From NCBI GenBank assembly GCA_963729295.1, contig CAVSNJ010000003.1:29106-93105 (forward strand): DNA of 64,000 nt, in the 5' to 3' direction. Below, in pieces: positions 37,173-48,243 of the stretch (positions are counted from its first letter, which is position 1; the number at the start of each line of letters is the position of its first letter). Source of the stretch: DATJLY01 sp963729295. GTDB lineage: Bacteria > Pseudomonadota > Alphaproteobacteria > ATCC43930 > CGMCC-115725. A program made the translations under genes and the position numbers. The notes under the pieces are model-generated. The model was given only the letters and a program-made list of their open reading frames with translations, made no database searches and was not told the DNA's origin.

Positions 37173-38566
37173 CGCACCGTCACGGTGAGGAGCTTGCCGC
37201 GGCGGCGCACTGCGATGGTCCAGGGCGCCCGCGCCGTGCCGAGCGTGCCCTCGAGGCCGGCGACGCTGTCGACCGGCTCGGTGTTGAGGCTGACGAGCAC
37301 GTCGCCCGGCTCGAGGCCCAGGCGCTGCGCCGCACTCCCCTGCTCGAGCGACGACACGACAACGCCGCGCGCCGTGGTGTCGAGGCCGAGATCGTCGTCG
37401 AAGGCGGGATTGAGGTTGCCGACGGTGGCGCCCGCGAGCGGATTGGCGCCGGAGAGCTCTTTCAACGCTCGCGGCGGGTCCTCGGGCAGCGCGGCGAGCG
37501 TCACGCTCGTGCTGTGGTCTTCGCCGCCGCGCCAGAGGTCGAGCTTCGCCGGCTGGTTGGGCGGCAGCGTGGCGATGCGGAACTTGAGCGCCTGCGGATC
37601 GTCGACCACGTGCCCGTTGACGGCGAGGATCACGTCGCCGACGCGCAGGCCCGCCGCGGCGGCCGGGCTCTCGGCCGCGATGTCCTTCACCAGCACGCCT
37701 TCGGGGCGCTCGAGCTTCAGCCCCTCGGCGAGCTCGGGCGTCACCTCTTGCCCAGCGACGCCGAGCCATGGCCGCATCACCTTGCCGCCGTGATGCGCCG
37801 CGTCGATCTCGACCCGCACCATGGCCGACGGGATGGCGAAGCCCAAACCCATCGAGCCGCCCGAGCGCGAGAAGATCGCGGTGTTGATGCCGACGAGCTT
37901 GCCGTCGAGATCGACGAGCGCGCCGCCGGAATTGCCCGGGTTGATCGCCGCGTCGGTCTGGATGAAGGAGCGGAAATCCGAGGCGCCGATCGAGCGCGCC
38001 AAGGCCGAGACGATGCCGGTCGTCACGGTCTGGCCGACGCCGAACGGATTGCCGATCGCAAGCACGATGTCGCCCACTTCGAGCGCGTCGCTGTCGCCCA
38101 ATTCGAGCGCCGGCAGCTTCTCGCCATGCGTGTCGATCGTCAGCACCGCGAGATCGGCATGCTCGTCGAGCAGCAGTACCTTCGCCTCGAACTCGCGCCG
38201 GTCGCTCAGCACGACGCGGATCTCTTCGGCCTGGTTGATGACGTGACCGTTCGTCACGATGAGGCCCTGCGGATCGACGATCACGCCCGAGCCCAATGAA
38301 TTCAGCACCCGCTCGCGCAACATGCCGAACGGCACGTTCTCGCCGAAGAAGCGGCGGAAGAACGGATCGTCGAGCAGCGGCGGTGGCTGCTGCCGCACGA
38401 CGCGGCGCGAATAGACGTTGACCACCGCCGGGGCCACGCGCTTGACGATCGGCGCATAGGAAAGTTTCACCGCCTCGCGGCTTTCCGGCACGGCGCGCGT
38501 CTGCGCGTGCGCCGGAATGGCAAGAAAGGCTGCGACAAGAGCGAAGGCGGCAAAAGTACGAATCAT
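37169..38566 (-). CDS. DegP/HtrA-like periplasmic serine protease
   Basis: The 465-residue protein has a signal peptide (cleavage after AHA, residue 21), a trypsin-like domain and two PDZ domains. The catalytic triad is His108 (TNGHV), Asp138 (HADLAVL) and Ser213 (NPGNSGGAL). The first PDZ domain covers about 270-360 and the second about 375-465. This layout is that of the Do/DegQ family, which degrades or chaperones misfolded periplasmic proteins. It begins ten bases after the lipB stop codon and overlaps rarA by four bases, so lipB, this gene and rarA are probably one transcript. Whether it is stress-induced cannot be judged; no sigmaE-like promoter is evident. Confidence 0.94.
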   Translation of the reverse strand: MIRTFAAFALVAAFLAIPAHAQTRAVPESREAVKLSYAPIVKRVAPAVVNVYSRRVVRQQPPPLLDDPFFRRFFGENVPFGMLRERVLNSLGSGVIVDPQGLIVTNGHVINQAEEIRVVLSDRREFEAKVLLLDEHADLAVLTIDTHGEKLPALELGDSDALEVGDIVLAIGNPFGVGQTVTTGIVSALARSIGASDFRSFIQTDAAINPGNSGGALVDLDGKLVGINTAIFSRSGGSMGLGFAIPSAMVRVEIDAAHHGGKVMRPWLGVAGQEVTPELAEGLKLERPEGVLVKDIAAESPAAAAGLRVGDVILAVNGHVVDDPQALKFRIATLPPNQPAKLDLWRGGEDHSTSVTLAALPEDPPRALKELSGANPLAGATVGNLNPAFDDDLGLDTTARGVVVSSLEQGSAAQRLGLEPGDVLVSLNTEPVDSVAGLEGTLGTARAPWTIAVRRRGKLLTVTVR

Positions 38567-38576
38567 GCGGCGTATC

Positions 38577-39197
38577 TTAGCCGAACACCGCTTGAAACGC
38601 CCGCTGCAACGACTGGTCGAGCTCGGCCATCGTCGCGGTGCTGCCGAGCGCGCGCAGCGAGGTGACGCCGTGCTCGCGGATGCCGCATGGCACGATGCCG
38701 CGATAGTGGCCGAGCTCCGGATCGAGATTGAGCGAGACGCCGTGATAGCTCACCCAATGGCGCACGCGCACGCCGATGGCGGCGATCTTGCTCTCGCGCC
38801 CGCCCTCGTCGATCCAGATGCCGACCCGGCCCGCGCGCCGTTCGCCGGTGGCGCCCAATTCCGCGAGCGTGGCGATGAGCCACGCCTCGAGGCCGCGCAC
38901 ATAGCTTGCGAGATCGAGTCCGCGCCGCCGCAAATCGAGCATGACGTAAGCCACGCGCTGGCCCGGTCCGTGATAGGTGAACTGGCCGCCGCGCCCGGTG
39001 CGGTGGACCGGGAAGATCGCCTCGACCAGATCGTCCTCGCGCGCGCTCGTCCCGGCGGTGTAGAGCGGCGGATGCTCGACGAGCCACACGAGCTCGGGCG
39101 CAGCACCGGCGCGGATTGCCGCGACCCGCTCCTCCATCGCTTTGACCGACGCCTCGTATTCGACGGGTGCCGTCGCGATGCGCCATTCGACGCTCAC
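38577..39197 (-). CDS. lipB: Octanoyl-[acyl-carrier-protein]:protein N-octanoyltransferase LipB
   Basis: LipB transfers octanoate from ACP to lipoyl domains of dehydrogenase complexes, the first step of lipoate assembly before LipA. The 206-residue product shows the signature RGGQFTYHGPGQRVAYVMLD near residues 69-88, Lys137 in RESKIAAIGVRV and the catalytic Cys171 in GIVPCGIREHGVTSL. Length is usual. It starts with GTG at 39197, immediately downstream of a palindromic repeat; no convincing ribosome-binding site other than GGGAG-like bases within that repeat is seen. It appears to be the first gene of the long minus-strand series. Confidence 0.95.
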   Translation of the reverse strand: MSVEWRIATAPVEYEASVKAMEERVAAIRAGAAPELVWLVEHPPLYTAGTSAREDDLVEAIFPVHRTGRGGQFTYHGPGQRVAYVMLDLRRRGLDLASYVRGLEAWLIATLAELGATGERRAGRVGIWIDEGGRESKIAAIGVRVRHWVSYHGVSLNLDPELGHYRGIVPCGIREHGVTSLRALGSTATMAELDQSLQRAFQAVFG

Positions 39198-39199
39198 AA

Positions 39200-39222
39200 C
39201 CCTCTCCGCTCCGGGGAGAGGG
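39200..39222. repeat. Palindromic intergenic repeat next to lipB
   Basis: CCCTCTCC (39200-39207) pairs with GGAGAGGG (39215-39222) across a seven-base loop, followed by GGGTGAGGG. The same CCCTCTCC...GGAGAGGG unit with the GGGTGAGG tag recurs beyond tRNA-Leu, so this is one copy of a dispersed palindromic element. It abuts the lipB start codon. Confidence 0.6.
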
Positions 39223-39309
39223 CAGGGTGAGGGGGAAGCGATGCAGTCTCCCCGATAGAGCGAGGGTCTTGTTGCTCACCCTTGGCGGATTTGGTAATGA
39301 GCCACGGCC

Positions 39310-39396
39310 GCGGTCGTGGCGGAACTGGTAGACGCGCAGCGTTGAGGTCGCTGTGGGGGAAACCTCGTGGAAGTTCGAGTCTTCTCGACCGCACCA
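39310..39396 (+). tRNA. tRNA-Leu (GAG)
   Basis: An 87-base tRNA with encoded CCA. The acceptor stem pairs GCGGTCG (39310-39316) with CGACCGC (39386-39392), followed by A and CCA. The anticodon stem CAGCG/CGCTG closes the loop TTGAGGT, giving anticodon GAG. A long variable arm (GTGGGGGAAACCTCG) marks it as class II, and the TTCGAGT T-loop is present. It stands alone between two palindromic-repeat clusters. Confidence 0.95.
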
Positions 39397-39424
39397 TAGC
39401 TCCTTCGACATCTCATAAATCGTT

Positions 39425-39563
39425 CCCTCTCCCGCGCGAAGCGGGGAGAGGGGTCGACCGCATCGCGGTCGACCCCGTGGCGACAGCCACGGGGAGGGTG
39501 AGGTGCACGGCGGGTGCGACCCACCTCACCCAACCCTCTCCCCCCGCAAGCGGGCGGAGAGGG
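39425..39563. repeat. Cluster of five consecutive palindromic hairpins
   Basis: Five inverted repeats follow one another between tRNA-Leu and the malic enzyme gene: 39425-39453 (CCCTCTCCCGC type), 39450-39476 (a perfect 12-base-pair stem with a three-base loop), 39473-39494 (nine base pairs, GACA loop), 39496-39531 (GGGTGAGGTG with CACCTCACCC) and 39534-39563 (CCCTCTCC...GGAGAGGG again). Some arms overlap by a few bases. The first and last units match the repeat beside lipB. The cluster has no coding character and could be a mobile palindromic element family; it may also act as a transcription terminator or RNA-stability element. Confidence 0.65.
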
Positions 39564-39617
39564 CTCTTGCCTCAGGCCATGATATAAGGCCGCGGGATCG
39601 AGCGGGAGGGACCGCAC

Positions 39618-41897
<2,280 letters not shown>

Positions 41898-41956
41898 CTT
41901 CCCGTTCGCCGCGGCGGGTGATAGTTTGGGCGCCATCGCAACGGAGAAGACGCGCC

Positions 41957-43120
41957 ATGCTGAGCCGCGAGGAAAACACGCTCCTGACCGCCATCGGCCC
42001 CGGCACGACGATGGGCGCGATGCTGCGGCGCTACTGGCATCCGGTCGGCTGCTCGCAGTTCGTCACGAGTAAGCCGCAGCGCGTCAAGGTCCTGGGCGAG
42101 GAGCTCGTGCTCTATCGCGGCGCGAGCGGCGTGCCGGCGCTGATGCAGCTCCGCTGCGCCCATCGCAGCCTTGCGCTCGATTACGGCCGGGTCGAAGGCG
42201 ACTGCATCCGCTGTCCCTATCACGGCTGGCTTTACGACAGCACCGGCCAATGCCTCGAGCAGCCGGCCGAGCCCGAGGGCAGCTCGTTCAAGGAGAAGAT
42301 CCGCCTCACCAGCTACCGGACGCAGGAAGCCGGCGGCTTGGTGTTCGGCTATATGGGCCCCGAGCCCGCGCCGCTTCTGCCGCTCTACGACGTGCTGCTG
42401 ATGGCAGACGGCGTCAAGGACGTGCAGGTCCAGACGATCCACGCCAACTGGTTCAATCACGTCGAGAACATCGTCGATATCAGCCATCTGGCGTGGCTGC
42501 ACGGCTATACCTTCCCGGCCTATGGCGCGAAGAAGGTGACTTATCATTGGGAGCGCACGCATTTCGGCCTCAACAACGTGATGCTGATCGAAGGCATCGA
42601 TGACACGCACGTCTCGTGCTACGGCTTTCCGACGGTGAACCGGTTCTCGCTGCCGCCGATCGACAAGAACGGCGAACTGGTGCGCTCGATGATCTATCGC
42701 GTGCCGGCCGACGATGCCTCGACGCTGCTCTATTTCGTGCGCTTCTATCCGAGCGAGAAGCGCGCCCTCAACACATCGCGGCGCGACGCGCCGCTCGGGC
42801 AATACGCGCCGCTCGCGTCCGACTGGTGGGGCATCGACGTGGTCGACCAGGACCGCATGGCGGTCGAACAGCAGGGCGTGATCGCCGACCGGCCGAACGA
42901 GCATCTGGGCGCGTCGGACGGCGGCATCATCCGCATGCGCCAGATGATGCGCGAGGCGCTGGCCGCCGTGGCGGAGGGGCGCGACCCGCCCTGCATCATC
43001 CGCGACCCGGCGCAGCAGGTCGTGATCTTCCCGCAGAAATCCGACATGCTGCGCGCGAAGCAGGCCGATGTCGGCTACGCCAAGGGCTATGCCGAGGAGA
43101 CGCAGCAGGCGCTCGTCTGA
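41957..43120 (+). CDS. Rieske non-heme iron oxygenase, aromatic-ring-dioxygenase type
   Basis: A 387-residue oxygenase alpha subunit. The Rieske [2Fe-2S] ligands are Cys67-X-His69 (LRCAHRSL) and Cys86-X2-His89 (RCPYHGW). The mononuclear iron site is Asp174, His177 and His182 in ENIVDISHLAWLHG, the Asp bridging to a neighbouring Rieske centre. The fold resembles the phthalate 4,5-dioxygenase/vanillate demethylase group, which hydroxylates or demethylates aromatic or related substrates and needs a separate reductase; none is encoded nearby. The start MLSREENTLLTAIGPGT is typical of this group. Substrate cannot be predicted. Confidence 0.9.
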   Translation: MLSREENTLLTAIGPGTTMGAMLRRYWHPVGCSQFVTSKPQRVKVLGEELVLYRGASGVPALMQLRCAHRSLALDYGRVEGDCIRCPYHGWLYDSTGQCLEQPAEPEGSSFKEKIRLTSYRTQEAGGLVFGYMGPEPAPLLPLYDVLLMADGVKDVQVQTIHANWFNHVENIVDISHLAWLHGYTFPAYGAKKVTYHWERTHFGLNNVMLIEGIDDTHVSCYGFPTVNRFSLPPIDKNGELVRSMIYRVPADDASTLLYFVRFYPSEKRALNTSRRDAPLGQYAPLASDWWGIDVVDQDRMAVEQQGVIADRPNEHLGASDGGIIRMRQMMREALAAVAEGRDPPCIIRDPAQQVVIFPQKSDMLRAKQADVGYAKGYAEETQQALV

Positions 43121-43296
43121 ACCCGCGCCGGCGGCTCGAGGTCAGCGCAAACGTATATTACATACAAAGGGCGCAAAGCGGCCGCGCGGACGCGTTCGAT
43201 TTGGCAGAAAAAAGCCAATTGGCGCGCGCCGCCCTCCCGAACGTATTTTACGGAACGAAGCCAATTCATTCTACATCGGAATGACGTAAAAAGGCA

Positions 43297-43331
43297 CTCG
43301 TCTTGCCGCCGGGGGAAGGCGGCAAGACGAG
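43297..43331 (-). terminator. Intrinsic terminator of the LTXXQ gene
   Basis: A perfect 14-base-pair stem (43297-43310 with 43318-43331) around a seven-base loop. On the minus strand it is followed after four bases by a run of five T residues, so it terminates the LTXXQ-type gene that ends at 43361. The plus-strand side has no T-run, but the strong stem may still help end transcription from the Rieske gene. The preceding 43121-43296 is relatively AT-rich and holds two near-identical 12-base copies of AACGTATWTTAC at 43150 and 43240. Confidence 0.8.
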
Positions 43332-43360
43332 TTACGGCTGAGCGGGAGGGGGAGGCTGGC

Positions 43361-43885
43361 TCAGCCGCGATGGTGGAAATGGTGCCCGTGCGGCCCGAAC
43401 AGGTCGTTCGCCGCCTGCTTCTGCTGCTCCGACAGGCTGTCGTAGAGCGGCCGGAAAACGGCGAGGAAGCGCTCCGTTTGCTGCGAGCGCATGGCCGAGA
43501 GCCGCTGCATGGTCTCGAGCCGGCGCAATGCGTCGGGCGGCTGGGTGCGGTCCTGCCGCATCTGCTCGAACGCCTGGCGCCGTTCGGTCGAGTCCTGGCG
43601 CATCGCCTGCGCCACCTTGTCCCACTGGGCCTCCTGCGCCGGCGTGATGTGCAGCTCGGTCTTGAGGTAGGCGATGCGGCCTTCGATATGGTTTGGCCGC
43701 GGCGGGCGCGGCGGCCGCTGCGGTTGCGCAGCGGACGGGGCGGGGGGCGCGGCGGCAGGCGCGGCGCTCTGCTGCGCCGCGGCCGGCTGTGTCGGCAGCG
43801 TGATCGCGCCGGCGCTGCCGAGGAGGGCGGCGAAGGCAACGGCGGCGATTCTCAATTTCCTGTTAGGCACGAGGTCTTTCTCCAT
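43361..43885 (-). CDS. Exported LTXXQ-motif (Spy/CpxP-like) protein
   Basis: The 174-residue product has a signal peptide (cleavage likely after residue 38, QPAAAQQ), a proline/alanine-rich linker (about 39-65) and a helical domain with two LTXXQ-type motifs, ITPAQEAQW near residue 80 and LSEQQKQAA near 152. This is the layout of the Spy/CpxP family of periplasmic stress chaperones and sensors. The C terminus is histidine-rich (GPHGHHFHHRG), which may bind metal. It is divergent from the liu operon, separated by 110 bases that should contain promoters in both directions, though none is convincing by eye. Confidence 0.83.
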   Translation of the reverse strand: MEKDLVPNRKLRIAAVAFAALLGSAGAITLPTQPAAAQQSAAPAAAPPAPSAAQPQRPPRPPRPNHIEGRIAYLKTELHITPAQEAQWDKVAQAMRQDSTERRQAFEQMRQDRTQPPDALRRLETMQRLSAMRSQQTERFLAVFRPLYDSLSEQQKQAANDLFGPHGHHFHHRG

Positions 43886-43995
43886 GGCTGGCCGCTGACG
43901 GGGCTCGCTGATTCTAGGCTCGCTCTAGGCGCTCCATCCCTTTGCGCCGCGGGGCCGCGCCGTTAGACTGGCGCGACACGAGGCGCGGAGGGGCG

Positions 43996-45168
43996 GTGCC
44001 CGCCAATCGCTACCCGATGCTCGATTTCGATCTCGGCGCGGAGATCGACATGCTGCGCGACAGCGTGCGCGATTTCGCCGACGCCGAGATCGCGCCGCGC
44101 GCCGCCGCAATCGACCGCGCCGATGCGTTCCCGCGCGACCTGTGGCCGAAGCTCGGCGCCATTGGCCTGCTCGGCATCACGGTCGAGGAGGAGCTGGGCG
44201 GCGCCGGCATGGGCTATCTCGCGCATGTCGTGGCGATGGAGGAGGTGAGCCGCGGCTCGGCCGCGGTCGGGCTCTCCTATGGCGCGCATTCGAATCTGTG
44301 CGTCAACCAGATCCGCCGCAACGGAACGCTCGCGCAGAAGCGGCGCTATCTGCCGAAGCTCATTTCCGGCGAGCATGTGGGCGCGCTCGCCATGAGCGAG
44401 ACGGGCGCCGGGTCCGATGTCGTGTCGATGGCGACGCGTGCCGAGAAGAAGGGCGACCGCTATGTCCTCAGCGGCAGCAAGATGTGGATCACCAACGGCT
44501 CCGACGCCGACACGCTCGTCGTCTATGCCAAGACCGATCCCGCCGCGGGCGCGCGCGGCATCACGGCGTTTCTCGTCGAGCACGGCATGAAGGGTTTCCG
44601 CACCGCCCAGAAGCTCGACAAGCTCGGCATGCGCGGTTCGCCGACGGCGGAGCTCGTGTTCGAGGACTGCGAGGTGCCGGACGCGAACGTGCTCGGCGTC
44701 GTCAACGAAGGCGTGAAGGTGCTGATGAGCGGGCTCGATTACGAGCGTGCCGTGCTGGCGGGCGGGCCGCTCGGCATCATGCAGTCGTGCCTCGACGTCG
44801 TCATCCCCTATGTCCACGAGCGGCGCCAGTTTGGCCAGGCCATCGGTGAGTTTCAGCTCATGCAGGGGAAGCTCGCCGACATGTACACCGGCATGAACGC
44901 GGCGCGCGCCTATGTCTATGCCGTGGCGCGCGCGTGCGATATGGGCCGCACCGCGCGCAAGGATGCGGCGGGCGCCATCCTCTATGCCGCCGAGAAGGCG
45001 ACGCACATGGCGCTCGACGCGATCCAGGTGCTGGGCGGCAACGGCTACATCAACGAGTTCCCCACCGGCCGCCTGTTGCGCGACGCGAAGCTCTACGAGA
45101 TCGGCGCCGGCACGTCCGAGATCAGGCGCATGCTGATCGGGCGCGAGCTGTTCGAGGAGACGCGCTGA
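43996..45168 (+). CDS. liuA: Isovaleryl-CoA dehydrogenase
   Basis: This acyl-CoA dehydrogenase (390 residues from GTG 43996) oxidises isovaleryl-CoA to 3-methylcrotonyl-CoA with FAD, passing electrons to ETF. Visible are the ALAMSETGAGSDVVSM flavin-binding signature, KMWITNGSDADTLVVYAKT, and Glu250 in GLDYERAVLAGGPLGIM, the position of the catalytic base specific to isovaleryl-CoA dehydrogenases. The C-terminal QVLGGNGYINEFPTGRLLRD is also typical. The GTG has GGAGGGG just upstream; an internal ATG at 44017 (MLDFDLG) is an alternative start. It opens a six-gene leucine catabolism operon. Confidence 0.94.
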   Translation: MPANRYPMLDFDLGAEIDMLRDSVRDFADAEIAPRAAAIDRADAFPRDLWPKLGAIGLLGITVEEELGGAGMGYLAHVVAMEEVSRGSAAVGLSYGAHSNLCVNQIRRNGTLAQKRRYLPKLISGEHVGALAMSETGAGSDVVSMATRAEKKGDRYVLSGSKMWITNGSDADTLVVYAKTDPAAGARGITAFLVEHGMKGFRTAQKLDKLGMRGSPTAELVFEDCEVPDANVLGVVNEGVKVLMSGLDYERAVLAGGPLGIMQSCLDVVIPYVHERRQFGQAIGEFQLMQGKLADMYTGMNAARAYVYAVARACDMGRTARKDAAGAILYAAEKATHMALDAIQVLGGNGYINEFPTGRLLRDAKLYEIGAGTSEIRRMLIGRELFEETR

Positions 45169-45843
45169 ATGCCGACGGTGCTCATCACCGGCGCCAGTCG
45201 CGGCATCGGGGTCGAATTCGCGCGTCAGTACGCGGGCGCAGGCTGGCGCGTCATCGCCACCTGCCGCGATCCCGCCCGCGCGCAGAAACTCCGCGCCGCG
45301 GCGCCGGGCGCCGAGCTTTACCGCCTCGACGTGACGGATCATGCCGGCGTGGCGGCGCTGGCACGCGAGCTGGCCGTTGCCGCGATCGACGTGCTCATCG
45401 CCAATGCCGGCGTCTATCTCGACAAGGGCTTGCCGCTCGAGGCGCTCGGCGCTGCGGCTTGGGAGGAAAGCTTCGCCGTGAACGCGGTCGGCCCGATGGT
45501 GTGCGCGGCGACCTTTCTGCCGCACGTCGCGCGCTCGAACGAGCGCAAGATGATCGCCCTCGGCAGCGCCGCCGCGTCCATCACGCAGATCCGCTATGGC
45601 GGCGGCTATGCCTATCGCGCGTCGAAGGCTGCGCTCCACGAATGCTGGCGCACGCTCGCCTTCGATCATCCCGAAATCATCGCCACAGTCGTGTCGCCGG
45701 CGCGCGTCAGGACCGACATGAACCCGGACGCGCCGCTCCTGCCCGAGGACAGCGTCAAAGGCATGCGCCAGGTGATCGCGCGCCTCACGAAGGTCGAGAG
45801 CGGCGGCTTCTTCCGCTACGACGGCACCGTGCTGCCCTGGTAG
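45169..45843 (+). CDS. Short-chain dehydrogenase/reductase
   Basis: A 224-residue SDR-family oxidoreductase. The nucleotide-binding motif is TGASRGIG (residues 7-14), NAG follows at 79-81, and the catalytic pair is Tyr149 and Lys153 (YAYRASKAAL). It resembles the short C-factor/sniffer-like subgroup of SDRs; substrate unknown. It begins directly after the liuA stop codon and ends five bases before liuB, so it is co-transcribed with leucine degradation genes. It is not part of the standard liu pathway, which makes it an accessory enzyme of unknown purpose in this operon. Confidence 0.9.
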   Translation: MPTVLITGASRGIGVEFARQYAGAGWRVIATCRDPARAQKLRAAAPGAELYRLDVTDHAGVAALARELAVAAIDVLIANAGVYLDKGLPLEALGAAAWEESFAVNAVGPMVCAATFLPHVARSNERKMIALGSAAASITQIRYGGGYAYRASKAALHECWRTLAFDHPEIIATVVSPARVRTDMNPDAPLLPEDSVKGMRQVIARLTKVESGGFFRYDGTVLPW

Positions 45844-45848
45844 CGCCC

Positions 45849-47456
<1,608 letters not shown>

Positions 47457-47460
47457 GCGG

Positions 47461-48243
47461 ATGAGCGACATTCTCCTCTCGACCGATGCGCGCGGCGTGG
47501 CCACGCTGACCTTGAACCGGCCGGCGCTGCGTAACGCCTTCGACGACGCGCTCATTCGCGAGCTCGCCGACACGTTCCACCGCGTCGCCGCCGACGATGC
47601 CGTTCGCATGCTCGTCCTGACGGGGGCGGGGAGCGCGTTCTCGGCGGGCGGCGATCTCAACTGGATGCGGCGCATGGCCGGCAATAGCCGAGACGAGAAT
47701 TACGCCGATGCGATGGCGCTCGCGGGCATGCTGCACGCGCTCGACGCGCTGCCGAAGCCGACGGTCGCGCGTGTCAACGGCGCCGCGTTCGCCGGCGGCG
47801 TCGGCCTCATTTGCTGCTGCGACGTCGCGGTGGCGGCACCCAATGCCATGTTCTCGATCTCGGAGGTGCGGCTCGGCCTCGTACCGGCGACGATCGGCCC
47901 CTATGTCGTGGCGGCGATCGGCGCGCGCGCGGCGCGGCGCTACTGCCTCACCGCCGAGACTTTTTCCACCGCCGAAGCGCACCGCATCGGCCTCGTCCAT
48001 GACGTGGCGCCCGCGGACGAGCTCGACGCCGCGGTCGAGCGCGTCGTCGCGTCGCTGCTGCAAGGAGCGCCCGGCGCGCAGGGCCGCGCCAAGCGCCTCA
48101 TCTCCGAGGTCAACGTGCGCGCGGTCGACGAGGAGGTGATGTCGATCACCGCCCGCGCCATCGCCGAGGCGCGTGCATCGGCGGAAGGGCGCGAGGGCGT
48201 TTCGGCATTTCTCGACAAGCGGCCGCCCACCTGGCGCCGTTGA
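47461..48243 (+). CDS. liuC: Enoyl-CoA hydratase/isomerase, probable methylglutaconyl-CoA hydratase
   Basis: A 260-residue crotonase-family protein. The oxyanion-hole segments are AFSAGGDLNWMRRM near residue 60 and VNGAAFAGGVGLICCCDVAV near 104, with SEVRLGLVPATIGPYVV containing the usual acidic residue. Its place between the two methylcrotonyl-CoA carboxylase subunits points to hydration of 3-methylglutaconyl-CoA to HMG-CoA. The ATG lies four bases after liuB and the stop overlaps liuD (TTGA). Specificity is inferred from context. Confidence 0.92.
   Translation: MSDILLSTDARGVATLTLNRPALRNAFDDALIRELADTFHRVAADDAVRMLVLTGAGSAFSAGGDLNWMRRMAGNSRDENYADAMALAGMLHALDALPKPTVARVNGAAFAGGVGLICCCDVAVAAPNAMFSISEVRLGLVPATIGPYVVAAIGARAARRYCLTAETFSTAEAHRIGLVHDVAPADELDAAVERVVASLLQGAPGAQGRAKRLISEVNVRAVDEEVMSITARAIAEARASAEGREGVSAFLDKRPPTWRR

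Noticed and set aside
39425..39563. CRISPR array
   Set aside because: The repeats are chained inverted repeats of differing sequence with no unique spacers and no cas genes nearby.
43942..43995. Upstream in-frame start for isovaleryl-CoA dehydrogenase
   Set aside because: The added residues are unlike the family and lack a ribosome-binding site; GTG 43996 follows GGAGGGG.
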